Shown here: positions 6,707 through 13,938 of the stretch, one piece after another | Numbering within the stretch: position 1 is the first letter of the stretch | Layout of the letters: every line of letters starts with the position of its first letter | NCBI GenBank assembly: GCA_964544115.1 | Contig: CAZJBP010000086.1 | Coordinates: 1 to 15,957, forward strand | Length of the DNA: 15,957 nucleotides | Direction: 5' to 3' | DNA from: CAZJBP01 sp964544115 | GTDB lineage: Bacteria; Verrucomicrobiota; Kiritimatiellia; UBA8416; JADHWI01 | Notes under the pieces: model-generated | Told to the model about the DNA's origin: nothing | The model's database searches: none | The model's input: the letters and a program-made list of their open reading frames with translations, nothing else | Program-made: the position numbers and the translations under genes

Positions 6707-7159
6707 TCAGGCGGAGATCAACACGAACACCATCACGAAGATGGCCACGGATTCGATGATGCCCAAAGCCATCAGGTAGTTCGTGAAGCCCTGTCCGGTT
6801 TCAGCCAGGGCATCGCACGCGCTGGCGGCGATCCGGCCTTGCCCCCACGCCGAGGCGCCGATGGCCAGGCCGCCGAACATGCCCCATCCGATCAGCGCGG
6901 GCGGGCTGCCGTCCTTGGCGATCTCCAGCAGCTTCTGCATCACGATCATGCCGTAGAAGGTCTGCGTGATGGGCGCCCCGATGAACACCGCGAGCATGAA
7001 GGGGGCCGGCTTGTTCTGAATGAAGCACTTCTTCCACGCGCCCACCGCGGCCATGCCGGCCGCGGAAATGCCAAGCGCTGAGCCGCCGGCGGACAGGCCC
7101 AGCGCGAGTTCGCCGCCGATGCGGTTCATGGATACCAAGGTTTCCGGGTCGATCGTCAT
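6707..7159 (-). CDS. atpK: V/A-type ATPase subunit K (membrane rotor ring), probably Na+-binding
   Basis: A 150-residue proteolipid with four transmembrane helices in two hairpins. It forms the rotating ring that carries ions through the membrane. From the second Met, the ion-binding carboxylate is E136 in helix 4 (LGIIESVAIF). Helix 2 has T65, Q66 and Y69 in ITQTFYG, and helix 3 has Q107 in AWGQGR. These match T64, Q65, Y68, Q110 and E139 of the Enterococcus hirae NtpK sodium site, so Na+ coupling is likely. The first hairpin lacks a carboxylate, as in other 16-kDa-type K subunits, giving one ion site per four helices. An ATG six bases upstream (7165) is possible, but AGGAGG lies only two bases before it and eight bases before the ATG chosen here. 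It is the last ATPase gene, 62 to 68 bases after atpI. Confidence 0.92.
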   Translation of the reverse strand: MTIDPETLVSMNRIGGELALGLSAGGSALGISAAGMAAVGAWKKCFIQNKPAPFMLAVFIGAPITQTFYGMIVMQKLLEIAKDGSPPALIGWGMFGGLAIGASAWGQGRIAASACDALAETGQGFTNYLMALGIIESVAIFVMVFVLISA

Positions 7160-7167
7160 CTCCATAC

Positions 7168-7173
7168 CCTCCT
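7168..7173 (-). promoter_or_regulatory. consensus Shine-Dalgarno of atpK
   Basis: The minus strand reads AGGAGG here, the only full consensus site seen in the ATPase operon. The spacing is eight bases to the ATG at 7159 and only two to the ATG at 7165, which favours the shorter protein. A strong site fits the need for many copies of K per complex compared with single-copy I and D. Confidence 0.65.
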
Positions 7174-7185
7174 GTTAATGCAGCC

Positions 7186-7236
7186 CGATCCTATCCGATC
7201 GGCCGCGGATCGTAAAGCGAAGCGGGCCTATCCCGC
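7186..7236 (-). repeat. inverted repeats at the atpI-atpK junction
   Basis: Two GC-rich inverted repeats lie between atpI and atpK. GCGGG at 7222-7226 pairs with CCCGC at 7232-7236 around the atpI stop codon. CGATCC at 7186-7191 pairs with GGATCG at 7207-7212 in the spacer. Neither is followed by a run of T, so they do not look like Rho-independent terminators. They could stabilise the downstream atpK message or mark an RNA-processing point. Stems of five or six pairs are common in GC-rich DNA, so chance is a real alternative. Confidence 0.35.
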
Positions 7237-9006
7237 CGTCTGCGACCCGCGACGCGAAAACGGCACATACTGCGTTCCCGACCATTCCAGCCCCATGTGC
7301 ATCGAGAACTCGAGAGCGTTCAGGCGAATGCCGTGCACCAGCACGCTCATGCCGCTCAGCACGATGTTCACCGCGTGCCCAACGAAGAGCAGGGCTGCCG
7401 CAACGAACCCGCTGAGTGGCCCGTGGAACCCAATGGATTCAACCGCGATCTTGTTGAAGGCGCTCGCGAGCTGCACCGATGCCACCCCCAGGGCGAACAG
7501 GCGCAGGTACGAAAGGATGTCACCGAAATTCGACATCAGCGTCAGCGGCAGCATCGCGTGGTTGATCCAGTCGGCTTTCAGCTTCGCTGGCGGGGTCATG
7601 AACACGATCACGGCGAGGAGGCCGGCGGCCGCCACGGGGGTGTACCACATCGGGAACGGCTGGTTGAGCAGGAGCATCCGGCCAGCGAAATACATGGTCC
7701 ACACGATGGCCAGCCATCCAGCCTGCGCGATCGCCTGCGGCGAGTTGATCATCCGCACGACGTTCCATGTGTGCGCGACCGAAAGATGGATCGCGCCCAG
7801 CAGCAGGCAGAGGGACATAATGTTCTGGGTGTCGGAGAGCCAGTCGATCCGGAGCGCCTGGAGCGGCCCGGGCAGGGCGGTGGTGATGCCGAAGTAAACG
7901 CCGGTGACAACGCCCCAGACGACCGTGCAGACGCTGAAGATGGTCATCAGCACGAACGGCTCCGAGGTCGCCCGCGGCATCTTCTTCCGCGCGAGCGCGG
8001 TCAGGGCCAGGAATATGGCCCCGTAGCCCGCATCGCCGATGATCATCGCAAAAAAGAGGCTCAGGAACACGAGAAAAGACCCGCTGACGTCTGCCTCGTG
8101 GTAGCCGGGGAGGATCTTGATGAACCGCAGCAGGCACGCGATGGGCTGAGCCCAGGCGGGCGGGCGGATCAGCACGGGGACGCGGTCTCCCGGGTCCGGC
8201 TCGGCCGCCTGCAGGCCCCAGCCGGCGGCCCGCGCCTCCACCTCCAGCGCCGGAACGAGGTCGGCAGGGCAGAACCCGTGCAGGTAGGCAATGCGGCCCG
8301 CCGCGCCCATGCCGGTCCGCGCCTCAAGGAACGCGACGTCGTCCTCGATCCGGCGGGCGTGAGCGGCGAGTGCGGTCCGGGCCGTGGCAAGCCCGGCCAT
8401 CTGAAGGCGGAGGGCGGCTGACGCCGCCTCCGCTTCGCGGAGATCCCGGTTCACCACGCCGATCGGCCGCTCCGGGGGCGCCACCTCAACGGCTCCGTCG
8501 GACGCGCCCGCGGCCCCGGCAACGGCATAGAGCGTGCCGGAGCTGTCCGTCCCGAGCCGGCTCCAGGCCGTGCCGGGCGGCGGGGTGAAGCCGGTTCCGT
8601 GGTCAAGAAAGAAGGCGACGCGGACCCCGGCGTCGGCCAACTGCCGCAGCGCGGCGGGATCGAAATCGCCGAACAGAGCGGCGGAGGTGCGCTCGCGCTG
8701 GAGCTCGCACATCGTCTCGCTGAGCTCGCGGCGTCGGGCGGCGAGCGCGAGCACCTGGCCGGCGATGGCGGTGGCGTCGGGCACCGCCGGCGCGTTCGCG
8801 CCGGCGGCTGCCGCGGGTTCGGCGTCGAGCAGGGCCAGGGCCTTGCGCGCCGAATCCAGGTCGCTCCGGCGCGCGTCAAGGTCAGCGCCGGCGGGCGGCG
8901 TGACGGGCTCCAGGTGGAGCACGCCGGCAGCCTGCAGGCGTTCGAGCGTCCGATCCCGGTCGGCGTCCAGGCACAGGACCGTCACCTTCTTCATCGGGAC
9001 GATCAT
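7228..9006 (-). CDS. atpI: V/A-type ATPase subunit I (a-type stator with ion half-channels)
   Basis: A 592-residue stator subunit that links the peripheral stalk to the membrane and provides the ion path facing the K ring. The N-terminal half (about 1-285) is soluble and contains long helical stretches with Ala, Arg and Glu, typical of the cytoplasmic arm. The membrane half begins with the family signature LPGYHEADVSGSF and FFAMIIGDAGYG around 299-329 and has seven or eight membrane segments. The essential channel arginine is R502 in SYLRLFALG. Near the end, HGIRLNALEF and QYVPF match the family C-terminus. The ATG at 9006 overlaps the atpD stop as ATGA; a second in-frame ATG follows four codons later. 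The protein is slightly shorter than many I subunits, as is usual in the Chlamydia-like operon type. Confidence 0.92.
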   Translation of the reverse strand: MIVPMKKVTVLCLDADRDRTLERLQAAGVLHLEPVTPPAGADLDARRSDLDSARKALALLDAEPAAAAGANAPAVPDATAIAGQVLALAARRRELSETMCELQRERTSAALFGDFDPAALRQLADAGVRVAFFLDHGTGFTPPPGTAWSRLGTDSSGTLYAVAGAAGASDGAVEVAPPERPIGVVNRDLREAEAASAALRLQMAGLATARTALAAHARRIEDDVAFLEARTGMGAAGRIAYLHGFCPADLVPALEVEARAAGWGLQAAEPDPGDRVPVLIRPPAWAQPIACLLRFIKILPGYHEADVSGSFLVFLSLFFAMIIGDAGYGAIFLALTALARKKMPRATSEPFVLMTIFSVCTVVWGVVTGVYFGITTALPGPLQALRIDWLSDTQNIMSLCLLLGAIHLSVAHTWNVVRMINSPQAIAQAGWLAIVWTMYFAGRMLLLNQPFPMWYTPVAAAGLLAVIVFMTPPAKLKADWINHAMLPLTLMSNFGDILSYLRLFALGVASVQLASAFNKIAVESIGFHGPLSGFVAAALLFVGHAVNIVLSGMSVLVHGIRLNALEFSMHMGLEWSGTQYVPFSRRGSQTAG

Positions 9007-9599
9007 GCCGCCACCTCGGACCGCCGTTTGGCGATCTTCCCGCGGGCGACGGCCGCGGTCTGCTCGTCGCCGAGGTAGATGCGAATCACCCGGATGTTCT
9101 CGCGGCACTCCGGGATCTTGACCTTCTCGAACAGGTTGACGCGTTGCGCCGTGGTCCGCAGCTCCTCGGCGATCAGTCGGCGCTGCTCGGAGAGCGTGTC
9201 CCGCTCCACGCGCAGATGAATAAGCTGCCCGAGCGCCTCGACAGCGTCATCCACCCAGGCCGGCGTCTCGGCGAGGTCGATGGCGGGGCGCCTGAGATCG
9301 ACTCCCGCGAGGATCGGGATGCGCACGCCGGCGATGTTGCCCTCTTCGTAGCGGGCGCCTTCGAGCGAGACCATCGTGTCCAGCGCCACCGGTTCGGACA
9401 GCAGCCGTACCCACGAGCGCAGCGCGGTCCAGCCGCTCGCGCTCCGGGCCTCGCGCTCGGAAAGCTGCGCGTCGACCTGCTGGATCTCGGCCTGGAGCTG
9501 CTGCTTCTTGAGCAGCAGCATGGGCAGAAAGCGCTCAAAGCGCGCCAGCGCGTCCCGCTGCGACTTGAGCTCGTTCTTTGTGTGTTTGATCTTTGCCAT
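9003..9599 (-). CDS. atpD: V/A-type ATPase subunit D (central stalk)
   Basis: A 198-residue subunit D, the coiled-coil axle that turns inside the A3B3 head and couples ATP turnover to rotation of the K ring. The N-terminus, KIKHTKNELKSQRDALARFERFLPMLLLKKQQLQ, is the conserved long first helix. The C-terminal helix ends ...VNLFEKVKIPECRENIRVIRIYLGDEQTAAVARGKIAK, also typical. The length is normal for the family. The ATG at 9599 lies 12 bases below the perfect palindrome at the atpB end and has no evident ribosome-binding site, so its translation may depend on upstream termination or on RNA structure. It overlaps atpI by four bases. No gene for subunit F, the usual partner of D in the central stalk, is seen in this operon. 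Confidence 0.92.
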   Translation of the reverse strand: MAKIKHTKNELKSQRDALARFERFLPMLLLKKQQLQAEIQQVDAQLSEREARSASGWTALRSWVRLLSEPVALDTMVSLEGARYEEGNIAGVRIPILAGVDLRRPAIDLAETPAWVDDAVEALGQLIHLRVERDTLSEQRRLIAEELRTTAQRVNLFEKVKIPECRENIRVIRIYLGDEQTAAVARGKIAKRRSEVAA

Positions 9600-9611
9600 G
9601 GCTGGGTGCGC

Positions 9612-9635
9612 CGCCGGCGGCCTAGGCCGCCGGCG
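9612..9635. repeat. perfect 24-bp palindrome over the atpB stop codon
   Basis: Twelve-base arms, CGCCGGCGGCCT and its exact reverse complement, meet without a spacer at 9623/9624. The atpB TAG lies at the centre and the atpD start codon is 12 bases further along the minus strand. In RNA it would form a very stable GC hairpin. No T-run follows, so it does not look like an intrinsic terminator. Possible roles are an RNA-processing or stability element, or control of atpD translation. Confidence 0.75.
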
Positions 9636-10941
9636 CAGTGTCGATGGTGGTCTTGGGCCAAAACTCGCTCACCAGGGCCGACGAGATGCCCGTCTCCATC
9701 GGTTCGAAACACGACGCCATGATGCGCCAGCCCCGGTCCAGCGCGCTCTCGAGGGGGATGTTGACCGACAGGTCCATCATGCCGGTCTCGAACAGGCCGC
9801 CGTACTTGAGGAGTTTCTTGTCCCACTCGCTCATGCGGAAGCCCATGGACTGCTTCTCCTGCGTGCTCTTGTACCCCGCGTAGAGCTGGATCATCGTGTC
9901 CATTATTGTGCGATGGTCCTTGCGGGTGCGCCCGTTGACCTGCTGCTTGAGGCGGCTGAGCGAGCCGAACGGCTCGATGCGGCCGTTGCGCATGTAGAAC
10001 TGGCCCTCGGTGATGTACCCCGTGTTGTCGGGCACCGGGTGAGTGACGTCGTCGCCGGGCATCGTGGTCGCGGCCAGGATGGTGATCGAGCCGGCGGTGT
10101 CGAAGTCCACGGCCTTCTCGTAGCGGGCCGCGAGCTGGCTGTAGAGGTCCCCCGGGTAGCCGCGGTTGGAAGGGATCTGTTCCATCGTGATGGCGATCTC
10201 CTTCAGCGCGTCGGCGAAATTCGTCATGTCCGTCAGCAACACAAGCACGCGCTTGTTCTGGAGGGCGAACTGCTCGGCCACGGCCAGGCAGACATCGGGC
10301 ACCAGGAGGCACTCGACCACGGGGTCGGCCGCGGTGTGCACGTACATGACGCTGCGCGACATGGCGCCGCTGTCCTCGAGCGTGTCGCGGAACGTCAGGT
10401 AGTCGTCGTGCTTGAGGCCCATGCCGCCGAGGATGATCACGTCGACCTCGGCCTGCAGCGCGATGCGGGCGAGCAGGGGGTTGTACGGCTCGCCCGCGCG
10501 GGCGAAGATGGGGAGTTTCTGCGATTCGACGAGGGTGTTGAACACGTCGATCATGGGGATGCCGGTGCGGACCATGCGCCGCGGAATGATGCGCTTGGCC
10601 GGGTTGACGGAGGGGCCGCCGATCTCGATCGGGTTGTCCGTGAGCGTGGGGCCGGCGTCACGCGGCTGGGCGCCCCCGGTGAACACGCGCCCCAGAAGGC
10701 GGTCCGTGAACGGCACGCGCAGGGTCTGGCCAAGGAAGCGCACGCGGGCGTCCGTGGCGATGCCGCGCGAGCCGGCGAACACCTGCAGTGACACCTCGTC
10801 GCCGTTGAGGCGGATGACCTGCGAGAGCGATACGCCGCGTCGCGACGACACCTCGGCCAGTTCGCGGTAGCCGATGCCGCCGGCGCGCAGCGTGATGACG
10901 TTTCCGGCAATGCGTTCGATCTGATGGTACACCTTATGCAC
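9622..10941 (-). CDS. atpB: V/A-type ATPase subunit B (non-catalytic head subunit)
   Basis: A 439-residue subunit B, the regulatory nucleotide-binding partner that alternates with A in the hexameric head. Family marks include GGPSVNPAKRIIPRRMVRTGIP, QKLPIFARAGEPYN, LLTDMTNFADALKEI, RGYPGDLYSQLAARYE, and TMPGDDVTHPVPDNTGYITEGQFY. As expected for B, it lacks a Walker A P-loop. The start codon is GTG at 10941. It lies within the 3' end of atpA, an 8-bp overlap, which fits coupled synthesis of A and B in equal amounts. The stop codon sits in the centre of a 24-bp palindrome. The length is normal for the bacterial V-type B subunit. Confidence 0.95.
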   Translation of the reverse strand: MHKVYHQIERIAGNVITLRAGGIGYRELAEVSSRRGVSLSQVIRLNGDEVSLQVFAGSRGIATDARVRFLGQTLRVPFTDRLLGRVFTGGAQPRDAGPTLTDNPIEIGGPSVNPAKRIIPRRMVRTGIPMIDVFNTLVESQKLPIFARAGEPYNPLLARIALQAEVDVIILGGMGLKHDDYLTFRDTLEDSGAMSRSVMYVHTAADPVVECLLVPDVCLAVAEQFALQNKRVLVLLTDMTNFADALKEIAITMEQIPSNRGYPGDLYSQLAARYEKAVDFDTAGSITILAATTMPGDDVTHPVPDNTGYITEGQFYMRNGRIEPFGSLSRLKQQVNGRTRKDHRTIMDTMIQLYAGYKSTQEKQSMGFRMSEWDKKLLKYGGLFETGMMDLSVNIPLESALDRGWRIMASCFEPMETGISSALVSEFWPKTTIDTAPAA

Positions 10942-12664
10942 GGCGGGTCACCTCCGCAACCAGCGTCAGCAGTTGCTTCTCGATCGCGGCGAACGGCTCC
11001 TCATCCATGTCGACGCGGTTCCAGTCCCGGGTCAGCTGGGTGATCTTGTGGAAGAACGTGCGGGCCTCGTCCTTGCCCGCGAACTGCATGGGGGCCTCGA
11101 CGATGCGCCGGATCACGGCGAAGGTGTGCTGCTGCCGCTCGGCCGCGGTGGCGCCGTCCACGGCGTCGTACGCGTTCTGCTGCAGGTACACGGAATCGAT
11201 GTACTCGGCCTTGAGATACTGCACGAAGTCGTCGTCCGACGTGCCCTCCTCGCCGACGACTTTCATCATCTGGCCGACGTTGCTGCCCGCGCGCAGCAGG
11301 CGGCGGGCCGCCTCGACGGCCTCGTCATCGACCACGCTGCGGTACTTGCTCCAGCTTTCCAGCGGGTCGATCGCGGGGTAGCGGCGCGCGTCCGAGCGGG
11401 CCCGCGACAGGCCGTGGAACGCCCCGACCACCTTCAGGGTGGACTGGGTCACGGGCTCGTCGAAGTTGCCGCCCGCCGGGCTGACCGTGCCGCCGATCGT
11501 GATCGAGCCGGTGCGGCCGTCCTTCAGCCGGACCACGCCGCCGCGCTCGTAGAAGCCGGCGATCACCGACTCGAGGTACGCCGGGAACGCCTCCTCGCCC
11601 GGGATCTCCTCCAGCCGTCCCGAGGTCTCGCGCAGGGCCTGCGCCCAGCGGGAGGTCGAGTCGGCCAGCAGGAGCACGTCGAGGCCCATCTGCCGGTAGT
11701 ACGCCGCGAGCGTCACGGCCGTGTAGACCGACGCCTCGCGCGCCGCGACGGGCATGGAGCTGGTGTTGCAGATGATCACCGTGCGGTCCATCAGGCTCTG
11801 CCCGGTGCGCGCATCCTTGAGCTCGGGGAACTCGCGCAGGGTCTCGACCACTTCGCCCGCGCGCTCACCGCAGGCCGCGATGATGACGATGTCGACGTCC
11901 GCGTGGCGGCTGGTGAGCTGCTGCAGCACGGTCTTGCCGGCGCCGAACGGGCCGGGGATGCAGTACGTGCCGCCCTTGGCTACGGGGAAGAACGTGTCGA
12001 TGATGCGGGCCTTGGTGACCAGGGGCTGCTCGGGCTTCAGGCGCTCGGCGTAGCAGGTGACCGGGAGTTTCACCGGCCATCGCTGCAGCATGGTCACGGT
12101 CTCCGCGCCGCGCTCGCCGTCGAGGTCCGCGATGGGGTCCATGATCGTGTAGTCGCCCGCGGGGGCCATCTTGCGGACCGTGGCCGTGCCCTGGAACCCG
12201 AACGGCACCATGATGCAGTGCTCGAAGATTCCCTCCGGAACCGTTCCCAGCACGTCGCCGGCGCCGACCGAATCCCCGACCCGGGCCCGGGGGGTGAAGG
12301 ACCAGCGCCGGGCCCGATCCAGCGGCTGCAGGTACATGCCGCGCCGCAGGAAGAATCCCGCCGCCTCGGCCACGCGCGGGAGCGGGTTCTGAAGCCCATC
12401 GAACACCTGGGACAGCAGGCCCGGCCCGAGCTCGACGGAGAGCATGTCGCCGCTGAACTCAACCGCGCCGCCGGCGGAAAGCCCGGTGGTGTCTTCGTAC
12501 ACCTGCATGTCGGCCAGCGAGCCGCGGATGCGGACCACCTCCGCCATGAGCCGGATGTCGCCAAGGACGGCAAACCCCACCTCGTTCTGGCTGATGGCCC
12601 CGGTGAACGCCACCGTGAGCATGTTGCCGTTCACACCCCTGACGATGCCTGTCGCGTGCTCCAT
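10934..12664 (-). CDS. atpA: V/A-type ATPase subunit A (catalytic head subunit)
   Basis: A 576-residue catalytic subunit that hydrolyses or makes ATP. The Walker A P-loop GPFGAGKT is at 238-245 with the catalytic K244. The general-base glutamate region reads CGERAGEVVE around 265-273, where the Enterococcus-type enzyme has CGERGNEM. The Walker B-like strand is LLLADSTSRWAQAL. The non-homologous bulge found in V-type A subunits but not in F1-beta is present between the N-terminal barrel and the P-loop. TVSPAGGNFDEPVTQSTLKVVGAFHGLS is also family-specific. The ATG at 12664 has GGTGA upstream, and the gene follows the DUF2764 gene by 25 bases. Nothing suggests inactivation. The gene order before and after it is that of the Chlamydia/Treponema operon type. 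Confidence 0.96.
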   Translation of the reverse strand: MEHATGIVRGVNGNMLTVAFTGAISQNEVGFAVLGDIRLMAEVVRIRGSLADMQVYEDTTGLSAGGAVEFSGDMLSVELGPGLLSQVFDGLQNPLPRVAEAAGFFLRRGMYLQPLDRARRWSFTPRARVGDSVGAGDVLGTVPEGIFEHCIMVPFGFQGTATVRKMAPAGDYTIMDPIADLDGERGAETVTMLQRWPVKLPVTCYAERLKPEQPLVTKARIIDTFFPVAKGGTYCIPGPFGAGKTVLQQLTSRHADVDIVIIAACGERAGEVVETLREFPELKDARTGQSLMDRTVIICNTSSMPVAAREASVYTAVTLAAYYRQMGLDVLLLADSTSRWAQALRETSGRLEEIPGEEAFPAYLESVIAGFYERGGVVRLKDGRTGSITIGGTVSPAGGNFDEPVTQSTLKVVGAFHGLSRARSDARRYPAIDPLESWSKYRSVVDDEAVEAARRLLRAGSNVGQMMKVVGEEGTSDDDFVQYLKAEYIDSVYLQQNAYDAVDGATAAERQQHTFAVIRRIVEAPMQFAGKDEARTFFHKITQLTRDWNRVDMDEEPFAAIEKQLLTLVAEVTRRA

Positions 12665-12689
12665 AGTTCACCTGTCCGCAAGATCGAAT

Positions 12690-13220
12690 TCACGCGCCCG
12701 GGGCCGCGCCCACGATCGCCTGAGCCCGGGATTCCCCGGCGGCGGCGATCAATCCGGCCCACCGTGCGGCCATCCGCAGGCGAACCCCGTACACGATCAC
12801 GGCGGTCGCCGAGAACGGATCCCACCCGGCCAGCTCCTCGGCCTGTTTCCACAGCACCCGGTCCAGCGCCTTCTCACGCTCCAGCGGCGAAGCGGCGTTG
12901 AACGCCGCGGCCACGGCCGCGTCGATGGCGGCGTCGCCGCCGGCCTGCGCCCTCAGGAACGGACCGGCGTCCCGCTTCGCGCGCAGCGCCCTCTGGCGGA
13001 CGATCGCGTTACGCCACTGCGTTTCCCTGTCGTGCCACGCGCGGACCGTCGGGTGCGCGCACCGAGCCGCCGCCGCGGGCGTCAGCGCCGCCTCGGCCGC
13101 CTCGGCATCGGCCGCGGTCAGATGACGACGGCATGACTGCAGGAACTCCTTGACCGCCATGGGCGGGGGAGAGTCCAGGTCCAGAACCGGAAGCGTGGCT
13201 GCGAAGAAGTAGTAACTCAT
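12690..13220 (-). CDS. DUF2764 protein of the V/A-ATPase operon (likely functional substitute for subunit C)
   Basis: A 176-residue, largely helical protein starting MSYYFFAATLPVLDLDSPPPMAVKEFL, the usual opening of DUF2764 proteins. In Chlamydia, Treponema and Bacteroides-type ATPase operons a gene of this family lies between subunits E and A, exactly as here. No recognisable subunit C/d gene is present, and the Y-Y-F-F-A start plus helical content resemble the C-type socket that links the central stalk to the K ring. A C-like role is therefore a reasonable inference, not something the sequence proves. The length is about half that of a normal subunit C. The ATG at 13220 has GGTGA three bases before it. 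The 29-base gap to atpE contains a hairpin. Confidence 0.82.
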   Translation of the reverse strand: MSYYFFAATLPVLDLDSPPPMAVKEFLQSCRRHLTAADAEAAEAALTPAAAARCAHPTVRAWHDRETQWRNAIVRQRALRAKRDAGPFLRAQAGGDAAIDAAVAAAFNAASPLEREKALDRVLWKQAEELAGWDPFSATAVIVYGVRLRMAARWAGLIAAAGESRAQAIVGAAPGA

Positions 13221-13227
13221 GCTTCAC

Positions 13228-13243
13228 CGCCGCCCGAGCGGCG
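13228..13243 (-). repeat. hairpin in the gap between atpE and the DUF2764 gene
   Basis: CGCCGC at 13228-13233 and GCGGCG at 13238-13243 form a six-pair GC stem with a four-base loop. It fills most of the short gap between the two genes and ends about seven bases before the DUF2764 start on the minus strand, close to its ribosome-binding site. It is one of several junction hairpins in this operon. Chance pairing in GC-rich DNA remains possible. Confidence 0.4.
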
Positions 13244-13249
13244 CCCCTC

Positions 13250-13906
13250 TCATCGCGCGGGCCCTCCGGGCGGCACGGCGGCGCGCACGCGTTCCGCCAG
13301 CCGGGGGCGCACCAGTCGGCAGATCGCCTCCGCGACGGCGCCCGCCGTGAAATCGTGTTCGACGCTGCTCCCCTTCGCCGAGACCCGGAACCCCGCGACG
13401 ACGCTCTTGTCGGAGCGGATGTCGAGCCCGCCGCGCGCGGCCTCGGAGAACCGGGCCTGGAGTGCACGCGCCAGCGCCTCCCGCTCACTCTCGGGGACAA
13501 GCAGCTCGATGCCGGTCTCCGCCGGCAGCTTGGCCGCGTAGGCCTCCACGACGCCTGCCACCATAGCCCGAAACGCCTCGCCCTTCATCGCTTGGCCGAC
13601 ATCCGCGCGGACGATTCGGTCGAGCGTCTCCTGCACCGCGTTGCCGACGGCCAGCACCACGTCCCGGGCGGCCAGTTCCAGCGCGCGCCGCCCCTGTGCC
13701 GCGTTCTTCTCGGCCTCTTCGGCCGATTCCCTGCGCAAAGCATCGGCCCGGGCCTCGGCCTGCCGCACGAGGTCGTCCGCCTTGCGGGATGCCCGCTCGA
13801 CGATGGTCTTCGCCTCGGCCTCGGCCCGGTCCGTGCCCTCCCTGCGGATGCGCTCCAGCAGACTCTGGAGATTGGCCGATGCTCCCTGTTGAGTGTCCTG
13901 TTCCAT
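13250..13906 (-). CDS. atpE: V/A-type ATPase subunit E (peripheral stalk)
   Basis: A 218-residue subunit E. The N-terminal 95 residues are a charged coiled coil rich in Arg, Glu and Ala (ERIRREGTDRAEAEAKTIVERASRKADDLVRQAEARADALRRESAEEAEK). The C-terminal globular part contains ELLVPESEREALARAL and GFRVSAKGSSVEHDFTAGAVAEAICRLVRPRLAERV, which match the end of subunit E that binds the head. In the complete enzyme E pairs with G/H to form the peripheral stalk that stops the head from turning. No G/H gene is seen here, so either it is encoded elsewhere or E works without it. The ATG at 13906 has AAAGGAG just upstream. It is the first ATPase gene and lies 32 bases after the GAF/GGDEF-like gene on the same strand. 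Confidence 0.88.
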   Translation of the reverse strand: MEQDTQQGASANLQSLLERIRREGTDRAEAEAKTIVERASRKADDLVRQAEARADALRRESAEEAEKNAAQGRRALELAARDVVLAVGNAVQETLDRIVRADVGQAMKGEAFRAMVAGVVEAYAAKLPAETGIELLVPESEREALARALQARFSEAARGGLDIRSDKSVVAGFRVSAKGSSVEHDFTAGAVAEAICRLVRPRLAERVRAAVPPGGPAR

Positions 13907-13938
13907 GCGCTCCTTTCAGTGGTTGGCCGCGGCGCCGC

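Noticed and set aside
7186..7236. Rho-independent terminator between atpI and atpK
   Set aside because: The stems are only five or six pairs and no T-run follows; atpK is needed for the complex, so a full stop here is unlikely.
9173..10312. Minus-strand open frame overlapping atpB and atpD in another frame
   Set aside because: Both real genes in this stretch have full family motifs. The alternative frame spans their junction and has no domain character.
10973..12901. 642-residue plus-strand open frame opposite atpA
   Set aside because: The opposite strand encodes an unmistakable catalytic ATPase subunit. The plus-strand product is rich in Arg, Gly, Asp and His with no motif.
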